Assembly: GCA_004297725.1 (NCBI GenBank)
Contig: SCUS01000095.1
Location: 92,065-147,706, forward strand
Reading direction: 5' to 3'
Length of the DNA stretch: 55,642 bases
Source: Myxococcaceae bacterium
GTDB lineage: Bacteria; Myxococcota_A; Polyangia; Polyangiales; Ga0077539
This document shows, piece after piece, positions 33,558-42,550 of the stretch. Positions within the stretch are counted from its first letter, which is position 1; every line of letters begins with the position of its first letter. The position numbers and the translations under genes are program-made. The notes under the pieces are model-generated. The model ran no database searches, was not told the DNA's origin, and worked only from the letters and a program-made list of their open reading frames with translations.

Positions 33558-34700
33558 TCACACCTGGGCACTCATGCGTTCGAGGGGACTTTGAGGCACC
33601 GCGTCGCCTTCCTGCCCGCCGGCATGCCCACGGGCCTCTAGGACACGGCCCTCTGCCCGCAGGAGAACTGGAACGGCTTCGGCCAGGTGCGACGGCGCGA
33701 GGTGCGCGTAGCGCTCGGTCATCTTGACGGTCGTGTGACCCATGAGCCGTGAGACCGTCAGGAGTGGAACGCCTTCCATGACGAGTTGGGAGGCGAACGT
33801 GTGGCGGAGCGCATGCCAACCGATCTGCCGTAGCCCTGTGCGTCGGCAGAGTCGTCGGATCCCGTGCAGCATCGCGGTCTGCGACAGGGGCCTCCCATCG
33901 ACCCCTGGAAACACGAGACCGTGGCCTTGCACACGCGGAGCGAGCATCGCGACGACATCATCGGTCAGCGGCACATGCCGGACGCGATGGGTCTTCGGCA
34001 GCTCGTGCACGCCGCGAACGATCGAGGCGCGCACCTCCACCTGTTTGCGGGCGAGGTCGATCCGCGACCAGTCCAGAGCCATCAGCTCCCCGCGTCGCAG
34101 GCCCGTGCGTACCGCGAACCGTGCGAGATCGACCCAGAACGGCTCCGATCGATCCTGAAGGAGCCGATGGCTCTCTTCAACAAGCAGGAAGTCGAAGTCT
34201 GGGATGTCTTCCTTGAGCCATTGGATCAGCGGCAGGGATGAGAGGAGATCATCTGTCTGGGCGGTCCACAGACACTTCCGCAGGACCGTCAGGTGGTTGT
34301 TGATCGACTTCGCAGAGAACCCCTCTTCAAGTTTCTTCGCTTTGTACCCGTCGATCTCCCGACGGTTGATCGCAGACAAACTGCTCCGGCCGAAGTAAGG
34401 CTTGAGATGGAGGCGCAGGATGCTCTCCTTGCTCTGCCTTTCTGACGAGCGATTCTGGTTACGGACATAGGTCTTGAGCCAGTCGTCGGCATACTCCGCA
34501 AAGTTCTGTTGGCGTTTCACCTTCGGCTGCTTCTTCGGGTCGAGGTGATCGAGCGATCCCCTCGCCGCGATCTCGCCACGCAGGTAGTTCTCATAGGCAC
34601 GAGCGCCGGGAGCCGTGTTCTGCGGGCTGCGCCAGCGGTAGCGCTTCTTGTGGTAGCGGATGTCCGCGTACCACACGTCGTCAATCTTTCGGATGGCCAT
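33558..34700 (-). CDS. tyrosine-type integrase of the integrative element
   Basis: 380 residues from ATG 34700; the frame is open further 5' but those codons overlap the excisionase and look unlikely. It has an N-terminal arm-binding-type segment (AIRKIDDVWYADIRYHKKRY), a core-binding domain at 65-160 and a catalytic domain with Arg202 (TGLRRGELMAL), Lys236, His296-x-x-Arg299 (WHALRH), His322 (MGHTT) and Tyr331 (TERYAHL). All five catalytic residues are present. Like phage and ICE integrases, it is transcribed towards the att-like site about 50 nt away and overlaps the upstream excisionase gene by 20 nt. It should integrate and excise the 33.5-44.8 kb element. Confidence 0.92.
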   Translation of the reverse strand: MAIRKIDDVWYADIRYHKKRYRWRSPQNTAPGARAYENYLRGEIAARGSLDHLDPKKQPKVKRQQNFAEYADDWLKTYVRNQNRSSERQSKESILRLHLKPYFGRSSLSAINRREIDGYKAKKLEEGFSAKSINNHLTVLRKCLWTAQTDDLLSSLPLIQWLKEDIPDFDFLLVEESHRLLQDRSEPFWVDLARFAVRTGLRRGELMALDWSRIDLARKQVEVRASIVRGVHELPKTHRVRHVPLTDDVVAMLAPRVQGHGLVFPGVDGRPLSQTAMLHGIRRLCRRTGLRQIGWHALRHTFASQLVMEGVPLLTVSRLMGHTTVKMTERYAHLAPSHLAEAVPVLLRAEGRVLEARGHAGGQEGDAVPQSPLERMSAQV

Positions 34701-34917
34701 ACGGTTCGTCTCGCCATGCAGCGGTCCGCTGCTTCGCGAGATAGTTTTGTAGATCGGCACGCTTGAACCGGACGCAACGCAGGATACGGTAGACCGGGAC
34801 AAGGCCCTGCTCGATCAGTCGATAGACGCTGAGCCGCGAGACGTTCAGGAGGTCCGCGACCTGTCGGACGCTCAAGAACTCCGAACCGACCCGCGGGCTC
34901 GCGAGAGTTTCAGTCAT
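34681..34917 (-). CDS. excisionase-like helix-turn-helix protein
   Basis: 78 residues from ATG 34917. EFLSVRQVADLLNVSRLSVY followed by RLIEQGLVPVYRIL and VRFKRADLQNYLAKQ is the MerR-like winged helix of excisionases and of small DNA-bending accessory proteins (HTH_17 type). It overlaps the integrase start by 20 nt, so the two are co-expressed. Its likely job is to bind beside the integrase at the att site and push recombination towards excision. Upstream in-frame codons would add a Pro-rich extension but lack support. Confidence 0.85.
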   Translation of the reverse strand: MTETLASPRVGSEFLSVRQVADLLNVSRLSVYRLIEQGLVPVYRILRCVRFKRADLQNYLAKQRTAAWRDEPYGHPKD

Positions 34918-35419
34918 AGGGCTTGATTGTGAAAGGGCGCGGCGAGGGGCAGGAGGAGCGACCTGAGAGCCGGGTTCAATCATCATACGGGATGGCTACA
35001 GATAATAAAATAGGCAGGGGTGGACGTCGTGCGGACGTGACAAGCGTCCCACATCCCAGGTCGCTCTCGGAGAGGGGGAAACGAAGAACACGAGCCCCCG
35101 TTTGAGCTCGTGTTCGACTGCGTCCACTTGAAAGATTCTTGATGGAAATGCGCTATGCTTACCCTTCGACTCGCGACATTGCCAGAGACGGATCGAGGCG
35201 GGGAGAACGTGTGGAAAACGAGGGAGAAGCGATCATGCTTCCCCCTCGTTGTCTGCCGCCGTGTCGGCGATACGATGAGTGAACTCACTCATCTCCTGTT
35301 CGGGACGAAGCGGTCAAACTCTCATCCCGACGGAGGCTAATAACCACACGCCCGAGCACGGCGGTCCACGATCGTAGAGAACGTGGGACTCCCGGTCAAG
35401 GCGTGGGGCTCTCTTCGCT
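34918..35419. other. divergent control region of the integrative element, two hairpins
   Basis: About 500 bases between the excisionase (minus) and the first gene of the plus-strand operon. It contains hairpins at 35086-35115 (GAACACGAGC / GCTCGTGTTC, 10 bp) and at 35217-35250 (AACGAGGG-A-GAAGC / GCTTC-C-CCCTCGTT, 13 of 14 paired). No long T tract follows either. They may be terminators, operators or a transfer/replication origin; the region is otherwise without genes and lower in GC. Confidence 0.5.
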
Positions 35420-36016
35420 ATGCCTTCGACGGCACAGCTCGTTGATCCCTCCCGACTTCTTTGCTTCGTTCTGAATCTCAACAACACCGGCCGCGCCGCC
35501 ATCGACCGCTGGGGCCTTGTCCCTCACAGCTTCGGCGTCCACGACCTCCATCACGTTCCCCTCCCCGACCGGCCCCGAGCGCTCGTTGAATTCGTCGACC
35601 ACTGGGTCCGCCTCCTACGTCCCACCCTCGTCGTACTGGGACAGAGCCTCGGTGCTGGGCCCATGCAGTCCCGGCTCATCGCGGCCGTTCGCCGACTCCT
35701 GCGTCGCCTCCGGGTGAAGGCGGTCGTCCGCCCCGTGGGTGAGGTCGCTGCAACCCTGCTCGAACCTGGCGATGCCCGACGCCGGGGTGCCCTGCCGGAA
35801 CGAATCGTCGCGGCCTTCTTCCCCGAGCTCAGGGACCGACTCGTCACCGACCGCCACCGTGAGCGCGAGGTCTACTGGCGCCGGGCCTGGCACGCCCTCG
35901 GTCTCGGACTCTGCGAACTCGCCCGCTTGCGTCCCTTCACGGCCTTCGCGCTCTCCAGGGGTGCCGTCGGCCGGTATCACGAGCTCATCGCCCGCCACGT
36001 ACCCGCAACCGTATGA
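35420..36016 (+). CDS. RuvC/RNase H-like fold protein of the element
   Basis: 198 residues. Strands RLLCFVLNLNNTGRAAIDRW and LLRPTLVVLGQSLGAG, followed by basic helices (SRLIAAVRRLLRRLRVKAVV) and a closing helix (REREVYWRRAWHALGLGLCE), give the outline of an RNase H-like/RuvC fold, although the first acidic residue is replaced by Asn. Nothing else is recognisable. Its stop overlaps the next start by 4 nt (ATGA), so it begins a tightly packed operon (35420-38120, perhaps on to 39544). A role in processing or maintaining element DNA is inferred from the fold and the company. Confidence 0.65.
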   Translation: MPSTAQLVDPSRLLCFVLNLNNTGRAAIDRWGLVPHSFGVHDLHHVPLPDRPRALVEFVDHWVRLLRPTLVVLGQSLGAGPMQSRLIAAVRRLLRRLRVKAVVRPVGEVAATLLEPGDARRRGALPERIVAAFFPELRDRLVTDRHREREVYWRRAWHALGLGLCELARLRPFTAFALSRGAVGRYHELIARHVPATV

Positions 36017-36336
36017 AGCTCAGCCCCACCCTCCGGCTGCGACGTGACTCCCTGCAGCGCGCCACCGAGGGACTCCCGCCGCTCGCCATCACCGTCCTCA
36101 TCCACCTCGTGGCGTTGGCCTGCCAGCACTCGCATCGGGTCTGGACGAGTGCCTACCGCATCGGTTCGGCCCTCGCGCTGTCGAGCGCCGTCATCGAAGA
36201 GGCACTATCGACCTTGGTCCGCGAGCGCTTCATCTCGACGAGCGTCTTGCGGGGCGATCTCCGAGCGATCGAGATCCACGGCCTCCTTCTCGCGGAAGAC
36301 GAAGCTCCGCCGAACTTACCCATCGAGCCGCTATGA
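36013..36336 (+). CDS. small winged-helix-like protein
   Basis: 107 residues. LPPLAITVLIHLVALACQHS, then VWTSAYRIGSALALSSAVIE and EALSTLVRERFISTSVLRGD, describe three helices and a wing: the helix-turn-helix of replication-initiator-like or GntR-like domains. No signal or membrane span. Overlaps its neighbours by 4 nt on each side (ATGA). Possibly a DNA-binding subunit for replication or transfer of the element. Specific function not known. Confidence 0.7.
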   Translation: MKLSPTLRLRRDSLQRATEGLPPLAITVLIHLVALACQHSHRVWTSAYRIGSALALSSAVIEEALSTLVRERFISTSVLRGDLRAIEIHGLLLAEDEAPPNLPIEPL

Positions 36337-36839
36337 CCTCGGACCTCGTCGACGTCTCCGTCACGATCCAGCTCGGCTCCCGTTCCCGCCGCCTGCCACT
36401 CATCGCCCTCGCCGCCGCACTCCATCTGCCGCGCGATCCACTCCGTCTGACCCTGGTCGGATTGGTCTTGGCGTTGCCGACCGAGGAGCGTGCGATAGCC
36501 GGGTTGGGGGAACCTACGGAGGGGGCCGATCGATCGTCGTTCGGAACGTCCGAAGAGAATGCAGAAACGTTCGATCCCGTCGATCGATCGACGAACGACG
36601 AAGTTCTCCTCGAGAAACGTGAGCGTCCCAGCGCCCGCTTCCTGGCCGAGCTGCTCGATGACCTCGGCAACCTGCCGGCCCTCGAACGACTCCTGGAAGC
36701 GACCCCCACCGCCGTCGTTACCGCCGCCCTCGACGAGACCCTGGCCCTGCCGGCGGAGCGCATCCGTCGCACCCGAGCCGCGTACTTCACCGCCGCGGTT
36801 CGTCGGCGCCTGTCGGCGGGACAGGTGACCGCCTCGTAA
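36333..36839 (+). CDS. unknown protein of the element operon
   Basis: 168 residues. Beta-like start (LVDVSVTIQLGSRSRRLPLI) and a leucine-rich amphipathic region (PRDPLRLTLVGLVLALPTEE), an acidic low-complexity middle (TEGADRSSFGTSEENAETFD), then helices (ARFLAELLDDLGNLPALERL; RIRRTRAAYFTAAVRRRL). The C-terminal part resembles the helix bundles of DnaD- or replication-accessory proteins but I cannot assign it. The start overlaps the previous stop by 4 nt; the next gene starts 11 nt after its stop. Confidence 0.65.
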   Translation: MTSDLVDVSVTIQLGSRSRRLPLIALAAALHLPRDPLRLTLVGLVLALPTEERAIAGLGEPTEGADRSSFGTSEENAETFDPVDRSTNDEVLLEKRERPSARFLAELLDDLGNLPALERLLEATPTAVVTAALDETLALPAERIRRTRAAYFTAAVRRRLSAGQVTAS

Positions 36840-36850
36840 CCCCACCCCCT

Positions 36851-37486
36851 ATGCTCGAACCCCGCCCACCCCGGAGGGAGCCCAGGATCCTGGCCCTCCG
36901 GTTCGCCCACTGCATCCATCGCTACGCCGTCGTCGACCCTTGGGAGGTCCGGGGCCTGGGTCGGCTGCCAGCAACCGGCTACCGACTTGCCCTCCACCGG
37001 CTGGTCGCCCAGACGAAGCCCACCGCCATCGTCGTCTGCCGCACTCGGACTCGCCTCGCAGTGTCTGTGTCTTGGACACTGAATGCGATCGGGCAGCGGC
37101 ACGGTCTCCCCGTTCTTGTTCCGTCTCCGGCCGAGCTCAAGGCCATCACCGCCGCTGCCCCCTCGAGGAGCGAACTCCTCGGTCACTACCCGGAGCTGCG
37201 TGGCCTTCCGTGCGATCCCCTGCTCGATCTCGTCGCCCTCACCGTCGCCGCCATGACGACGCTCGTTCTTCCCCACCGCACCTATGTTTCAAGACTCTCT
37301 GCTCCACCCCCGTCCCGCCTGGCTTCCCGCCGCCTTCGGCGTCCTCGTCCGCCATCGCTTCGTGACCGCGGCCCAGCTCGCCGCCCGGCTCCACATCGAC
37401 CTCGTCGAGGCTGTGGTCACCCTCGACGCCCTCGTCGAGGAAGGCCTCCTTCAGGCGGTGTCGCCGTCGTCGAACCTGCGAGGTGA
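36851..37486 (+). CDS. second RuvC/RNase H-like protein, with run-on 3' end
   Basis: 211 residues as read. The first 145 residues look like an RNase H-like fold: RILALRFAHCIHRYAVVDPW (strands 1-2), PTAIVVCRTRTRLAVSVSWT (strand 4 and helix) and LPCDPLLDLVALTVAAMTTL, where Asp-x-x-x-Asp matches the last acidic pair of RuvC-like nucleases. The final 65 residues are Arg/Pro repeats that are only the shadow of the next gene, which begins at 37284, 203 nt before this stop. A lost stop or a frameshift near 37280 is likely; the functional part probably ends about LPHRTYV. Confidence 0.6.
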   Translation: MLEPRPPRREPRILALRFAHCIHRYAVVDPWEVRGLGRLPATGYRLALHRLVAQTKPTAIVVCRTRTRLAVSVSWTLNAIGQRHGLPVLVPSPAELKAITAAAPSRSELLGHYPELRGLPCDPLLDLVALTVAAMTTLVLPHRTYVSRLSAPPPSRLASRRLRRPRPPSLRDRGPARRPAPHRPRRGCGHPRRPRRGRPPSGGVAVVEPAR

Positions 37487-38120
37487 TCCGGTCCCACGTG
37501 CCTACCTTCTCACCCGCAGCGGCTGCGACCTCTACGCGACCGCGACAGGCGACGACCGGCCGCCAACCGTCGACCCTCGGCGCTCGCTCGCGATCCTCGA
37601 GCACGAGCTCGGCATCGTGACCTTCGCCCTCGTGCTCGAACTCCTGACGCAGCAAGGACAGCTTCAGCTCCATCGCTTCGAGACCGCCCGCACGAAGATC
37701 GCGGACGTCGCCCATGTTGCAGAAAGCGGCAGACCCCGGCGCATCCCACTCGTCGCCGATGCGCTCGCCGTCGTCGAGGTCCAGGGCGAAGTCCGCGCGC
37801 TCCTCATCGAGAACGACCGTGGAACGGTCCCGGTCGAGCGCATGGCCATGAAGTACCTGGGCTACATCCACTGGCACCGCGCGAGCGGTCCGCTCCGACG
37901 CTTCGGACTCAAGAACTTCCGTGTGCTCACGATCACGCCGAACGCGAAGCGGCTGGAACGCCTCCGCGAGGCAGCGACCGAGACGGCGGGGAGTTCTCGC
38001 TTCTTCTGGTTCGCCGAGGCAGGCGAGATCCGTCTGGAAGATCCGAAGCGCCTGCTGGGGCTCATCTGGTCGGTCGCGGGTCACGATGGCGCTCTTCGGC
38101 TCCCGCTCTTCCCGTCGTAG
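37284..38120 (+). CDS. replication-relaxation family protein
   Basis: 278 residues. AAFGVLVRHRFVTAAQLAAR and VVTLDALVEEGLLQAV form a winged helix. After a middle section (SLAILEHELGIVTFALVLEL), VADALAVVEVQGEVRALLIE leads into DRGTVPVERMAMKYLGYI, an Asp...Glu-like core as in the Replic_Relax family of plasmid and ICE proteins. These act in replication or mobilisation by nicking or relaxing DNA. It fits between the RuvC-like proteins and the TraG-like ATPase. Overlap with the preceding frame (203 nt) is discussed there. Confidence 0.75.
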   Translation: MFQDSLLHPRPAWLPAAFGVLVRHRFVTAAQLAARLHIDLVEAVVTLDALVEEGLLQAVSPSSNLRGDPVPRAYLLTRSGCDLYATATGDDRPPTVDPRRSLAILEHELGIVTFALVLELLTQQGQLQLHRFETARTKIADVAHVAESGRPRRIPLVADALAVVEVQGEVRALLIENDRGTVPVERMAMKYLGYIHWHRASGPLRRFGLKNFRVLTITPNAKRLERLREAATETAGSSRFFWFAEAGEIRLEDPKRLLGLIWSVAGHDGALRLPLFPS

Positions 38121-38260
38121 CGCCCCGCTGCCCTCCGGGTACCTCGGTGCCACCACACGCCCAGGTATCTGCCGCCGCTGCCTGCCCAGGACGCAGGTGT
38201 TCTCCTTCGGGGCAGTGCACCGAAGTCAAGACGCGCCGGAGGGCGGCAACCCATCCATCT

Positions 38261-39544
38261 ATGCAGCCATCCTCGCACCCGCTCCTCTTCGCGACGGTCG
38301 ATCACCGCCACAACCGAGGGCGGGTGTTCGGCATCCGCCCCGCCGATCTTGCCCGACACGTGTACGTGATCGGCAAGACCGGCGTCGGGAAGACCGCTCT
38401 CCTCGAACGCCTGCTTGTCTCAGAGATCCGTGCCGGCCATGGCGTCGGTCTCCTTGATCCCCACGGAGACCTGGCGGACCGGATGCTGGAGTTCATCCCG
38501 CGGCACCGCACCAACGACGTCATCCTCTTCGACCCTGCCGACACCGAGCGGCCCATCGGCATGAACCTGCTCGAGCACGGCGAACCCAACGCCCGGCCGC
38601 TCATCGTCTCCGGGATCCTCTCTGTCTTCCGTAAGACCTTCGCCGAGTTCTGGGGACCGCGTCTTGAGAATGTCTTTAGAAACACTTTATTCGCCCTCTT
38701 GGAAATACGCGGCTCGACCCTCCTTGGCGTCATGCGAATGCTCGGCGACGAGAGGTATCGCGAGCGGGTCGTTGCGCTCGTCCGTGACCCGGTCGTCCGC
38801 TTCTACTGGACTCGCGAGTTCGCCGCCTACCCCAAGGCCTTCCTCGCCGAGGTCGTGTCGTCCGTTCAGAACAAGGTGGCTGCTGTCCTCACGAACCCGC
38901 TCCTCCGGAACATCGTTGGCCAGCACACGAGCACGTTCTCGCCTGTCGATGTGATGGACGAGGGAAAGATCTTCATCGCCAACATTTCAAAGGGGAAGAT
39001 CGGGGAGGATGCGTCGGCACTCCTCGGCTCCGCCCTCATCACCCGCTTTCAGCTCGCCGCCTACGGCAGGGCGCACCAAGATATCGAAGAACGGCGACCG
39101 TTCTCCCTATACATAGACGAGTTTGGCTCCTTCACGACGCCAAGTTTCGGGGAACTGCTGAGCGAGGCCAGAAAGTACCGACTCGCACTCGTCCTGGCTC
39201 ACCAGCACCTGGGCCAACTTGACGACACGCTCCGCCGAGCAGTGATGGGAAACGCCGGGACGATCATCGCATTCCAAGTGGGAGCGGAGGATGCAGCGAC
39301 TCTGGAGCGAGAGTTTTCTCCAGAACTGACCGCCAGGGATCTCACGCGACTGGAGCCGCATCAGATTGCGATCCGCCTCGGAATCGACGGGAGCATGAGT
39401 CAGCCGTTTACGGCCATGACGCTGCCACCGCTTGAGCCTGGCACCGGGACAGCCATGAGGTTAGGACTTCGACGCGCTGCAACGCATCGGTATGGGAGAC
39501 CACGCGCGCAAGCGGAGCGTATGACGGCGAACCAGCTCATGTGA
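38261..39544 (+). CDS. TraG/VirD4-type coupling ATPase
   Basis: 427 residues from ATG 38261; an earlier in-frame start at 38147 would add a Cys/Pro-rich stretch without a ribosome site. HVYVIGKTGVGKTALLERLL is Walker A, FSLYIDEFGSF Walker B, followed by ARKYRLALVLAHQHLGQLDD, the TraM-recognition-like segment of conjugative coupling proteins, and an AAA-like C-terminus (GTIIAFQVGAEDAATLEREF). No N-terminal membrane helices, unlike full VirD4. It would pump or hand DNA to a transfer channel. No other transfer genes follow in this window, so the element is probably mobilised by a helper or is defective for transfer. Confidence 0.85.
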   Translation: MQPSSHPLLFATVDHRHNRGRVFGIRPADLARHVYVIGKTGVGKTALLERLLVSEIRAGHGVGLLDPHGDLADRMLEFIPRHRTNDVILFDPADTERPIGMNLLEHGEPNARPLIVSGILSVFRKTFAEFWGPRLENVFRNTLFALLEIRGSTLLGVMRMLGDERYRERVVALVRDPVVRFYWTREFAAYPKAFLAEVVSSVQNKVAAVLTNPLLRNIVGQHTSTFSPVDVMDEGKIFIANISKGKIGEDASALLGSALITRFQLAAYGRAHQDIEERRPFSLYIDEFGSFTTPSFGELLSEARKYRLALVLAHQHLGQLDDTLRRAVMGNAGTIIAFQVGAEDAATLEREFSPELTARDLTRLEPHQIAIRLGIDGSMSQPFTAMTLPPLEPGTGTAMRLGLRRAATHRYGRPRAQAERMTANQLM

Positions 39545-39566
39545 CAAGCATCGCCCCCAAAGAGGT

Positions 39567-42002
39567 CTACCTTACATGAGAGCGACGGCTACTACTGTCC
39601 TCGGCACGCTGAATGTCACCCCGAACCGCGCTGGATACGTCTTGCCAGTTCAGCTCCTGAGAGAGTTTCGGAAACTCTCTGGCTACCGAGTCCAGATACG
39701 ACAAGAATGCCCTGGACCTCGCCACACGCTCGTCGAGCATCCTCACATCCTTCACCAGCTTGAACGCCTCCACATCGCAGATTGGGGTGTCGATACTCAC
39801 AGCATCGGTATACACAAACGACCGTGTTAGGTGATCGAGATAGTGGCTCCCAGCCGAGGTGAGTCTCACATGGCTCGTATCGACGGCGAATTGGCCGGTC
39901 TTCAGGTTGTCCTCGATGAGCCGAGCTTGTACGCAGCGGACAATGCTATTGCGCGCCTGATCCCGAGAGTACCCTATTGCTGTCAGCCTGGCGCTGCAGA
40001 CGTCGACCGCAAGGAACCCCGCATTGTCAGCGTCCGCCGCCTTGGCCAGGATTGACATCACTACCAGCACAACAAAAAGCTCTCGCCGATCCGAGCTATT
40101 GTAGTCATATACGTTGAGAATCGGAGACTCGCTTCCCGTGTAATACTCGCGATCCCCATACATCACCCCGCGAACAAACTCGTGATACGGAATAACATAG
40201 GTCTCCCCTTCCGCCCACAATGTAAGGATCTTCTTGGCGTCCACATGACCGCACGACATGAATCCCACTACGTAATCGAGAGCGAGGCGCATGCTCCCTC
40301 CGGATATATCCTCACAGAATGACGCAATCGCCTGGTTGTGCGCAAAAGACCGACGAAGCATGCGCAGGTAGTTGGCGGTTTCATGAACCTGCATTCGGAC
40401 GTTTGCGCCCAATACTGGCAGGGGCAAGGTCCCATCAAGCATCTTCAGCGCCGTCTCCAACCGCTTGTCGATCAACAGATCAAACCGAGGCGGTGATATC
40501 GTGAAGGCACGGGGATGATAACCCGACAACGCGCCGGCCGCCTTTGACTCAACGAAGGTCTTTGGTCGCAATGCAAGCATAACAAAGATGTCCCAAGTCG
40601 ATGCTGCGACCTGAGCCTGAATAAACGCCGCCTTTTGCATGTCCGCATCGCGCTGGTCAACATTGTCGAAGATCAAAACCACAATCTTCCTGCGACCACG
40701 CACCAGATGCTTGAAGATCGCCTTCAAGTGCTCATCAAACGACGCCTGCAGCTTCAGCAGGTAGTCGAGTTCTGCTCGATGGTATGCCGCATCATCAACG
40801 CCAGCCAAAGCCCCTGATGGGCTCTTGCGAAACCGAGCGAGCTCTCCGTGATACACGCCCCGCAGAAAACCATTTTCTTGAATATCAATGTCGTACGACT
40901 CGAGGAGCTCTCGCTCGATTTCACTATTAACCATCGAGGGAAGGTCGGCCACCCTTGAAGGTTTGTCCCCGAGATCCATGCGCAAGACAATGAGGTCCTC
41001 GCTCTTGTCTTGCCATTCAATCATGAACAAGTGCTCAAGGAACGTGGTCTTTCCCACGCCCACCTCCCCAAGCAATATGATCGGCTTGCGAATATTCGTT
41101 AGATTCACAAGGGCAGACTCGGGGCCCTTTCTGGTCGTCGCGGGTGTAAGGGACGGGGTACCAGCTGTCGCCTGGAAAATCTCTGGATAGCGATCCTCTA
41201 GGTAGGTTCTGCTCGCACGACTGAACTGAGATAGTGCTCCACTCGCGCAGTAGCAGTTCTCCTGAAACAACTTCCTATCCTCGAAGATTCGTCCACCAAG
41301 AACCAAGTCGCCCAGGATCTGCAGATCAGCCTGGAGATTGTTACGGTTCTTGGCGCGGTTGAAGTTGGCGATAATCGACGACCGCTTTGGACATGGCGAG
41401 CCACGATCTCCTTCCGCCAGCTTTCGCTGGAGCAAGTTTTGCCGAACTCCTTCGACAGAAAGAACTTCCCAGAAGACTGGAAACTCATCTCTAACTTGTT
41501 CGAGAGATAAAAAGACGAGAGCGTCTCCATCGCGCCAACTGCGCCCAGGTCCAGGCTGTGTATCGAAAGCGATGAACTGCCATCCATTGCTTACCACGGC
41601 GGTCGGGGCGCCTCGATCCAGAGCATACGACGCGCACTGGTCGATTGCCGCAGAGATGGTCTTGTCCTTGTCCTTCTTATCAAGTGACTTGATAGCAGCG
41701 ATACTTCGCTTGAGTTTGTCGTTCTTGAGATCGGCTGGCAGCTTGAAACTAATCCCCATCTTCTTCGCTTCGAGTACGGCGAGAAGTTCAGGAGCACGCA
41801 GGGAATAGTCCAAGATACCCGTCTCTACATGCTCTTCGGTTCCAACCTGAGTAAACTTGTTCCAGTCCAGACATTCAAAGAGCACCGTGTCGATAAACCG
41901 GAGCCGGGTCGTATCCTCGTTGATGTCCAAGTCTTTCGACGCAGCTACCTCGTCGCACAGCCGACTGATCCGCTCGAATCCTTCGTCGTATGAGGTGGCC
42001 AT
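39567..42002 (-). CDS. PD-(D/E)XK nuclease-NTPase fusion, candidate defence protein
   Basis: 811 residues. Residues 1-180 match the HsdR N-terminal-type nuclease fold: FIDTVLFECLDWNKF, ETGILDYSLRAPELLAVLEA with KK, giving Asp65 and Glu78-x-Lys80, then a helix (TISAAIDQCASYAL) and VSNGWQFIAFD. Residues about 305-460 form a P-loop NTPase: Walker A 312-320 (GEVGVGKTT) and Walker B 440-450 (IVVLIFDNVDQ), STAND-like. The rest is helical, with a probable winged helix at its end. Nuclease-NTPase fusions of this design act as single-protein anti-phage systems. It reads against the plus-strand operon, so it has its own promoter, like cargo. Function is inferred. Confidence 0.8.
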   Translation of the reverse strand: MATSYDEGFERISRLCDEVAASKDLDINEDTTRLRFIDTVLFECLDWNKFTQVGTEEHVETGILDYSLRAPELLAVLEAKKMGISFKLPADLKNDKLKRSIAAIKSLDKKDKDKTISAAIDQCASYALDRGAPTAVVSNGWQFIAFDTQPGPGRSWRDGDALVFLSLEQVRDEFPVFWEVLSVEGVRQNLLQRKLAEGDRGSPCPKRSSIIANFNRAKNRNNLQADLQILGDLVLGGRIFEDRKLFQENCYCASGALSQFSRASRTYLEDRYPEIFQATAGTPSLTPATTRKGPESALVNLTNIRKPIILLGEVGVGKTTFLEHLFMIEWQDKSEDLIVLRMDLGDKPSRVADLPSMVNSEIERELLESYDIDIQENGFLRGVYHGELARFRKSPSGALAGVDDAAYHRAELDYLLKLQASFDEHLKAIFKHLVRGRRKIVVLIFDNVDQRDADMQKAAFIQAQVAASTWDIFVMLALRPKTFVESKAAGALSGYHPRAFTISPPRFDLLIDKRLETALKMLDGTLPLPVLGANVRMQVHETANYLRMLRRSFAHNQAIASFCEDISGGSMRLALDYVVGFMSCGHVDAKKILTLWAEGETYVIPYHEFVRGVMYGDREYYTGSESPILNVYDYNSSDRRELFVVLVVMSILAKAADADNAGFLAVDVCSARLTAIGYSRDQARNSIVRCVQARLIEDNLKTGQFAVDTSHVRLTSAGSHYLDHLTRSFVYTDAVSIDTPICDVEAFKLVKDVRMLDERVARSRAFLSYLDSVAREFPKLSQELNWQDVSSAVRGDIQRAEDSSSRRSHVR

Positions 42003-42550
42003 GTGGAGACTCTTCCTATCCGGGGCAGTGTGTTCTTGCCGAGGCGACTGCGGGGCCCTGGCCCGAGTGCGAGCGACCCTACCATCTGTCGACGCACAGC
42101 GTCTAGGGCTTTTTGGATGGGTGTTTCAGCGTCTAGTCTCGGTTTCGCGGAGAGTGGCCGCTGATGAGGAACTGTCGTTCTCTGCGCCAAACATTCAGCC
42201 GCACGATTCAGCGTAGAACGAGATACAAATGGTGCTATTGCAGCCTCCGGTTCGATTTCGGGGCGACGCCTTGGCGAGTGGCAGGTTGCAGGCGTCTAAG
42301 AACGGTGGAGGATGTCCTGCTCGCTCGCTTCGATTGCGCATCACATACGCCAGCGTCGAGAGCAACCGCTGCCGCTGAGACGACATCGGCTCTTCCCCCT
42401 CCTCTTCCGTGGCGCAATCCCGGCTACGATAGCCGCGGGGGAGCACGACGGCCCGCGAAGGGAGACCTTCTGCTGTCTCTCGCCCTCCTCTTCTCCCCGG
42501 TGAGATCGCGTCTGGACGCGCTCCTCCCTCGCCGTGGAGAAGGAGAGTTC
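42003..42550. other. intergenic region upstream of two divergent genes
   Basis: About 550 bases separating the nuclease-NTPase gene (minus) from the sigma-54 activator (plus). Presumed to hold both promoters. I looked for a TGGCAC-N5-TTGC sigma-54 promoter and found no convincing match (TGGCAGGTTGC lacks the spacing). No RNA gene or repeat seen. Confidence 0.45.

Noticed and set aside
42280..42300. Sigma-54 promoter before the activator gene
   Set aside because: TGGC and TTGC are only three bases apart, not at the -24/-12 spacing.
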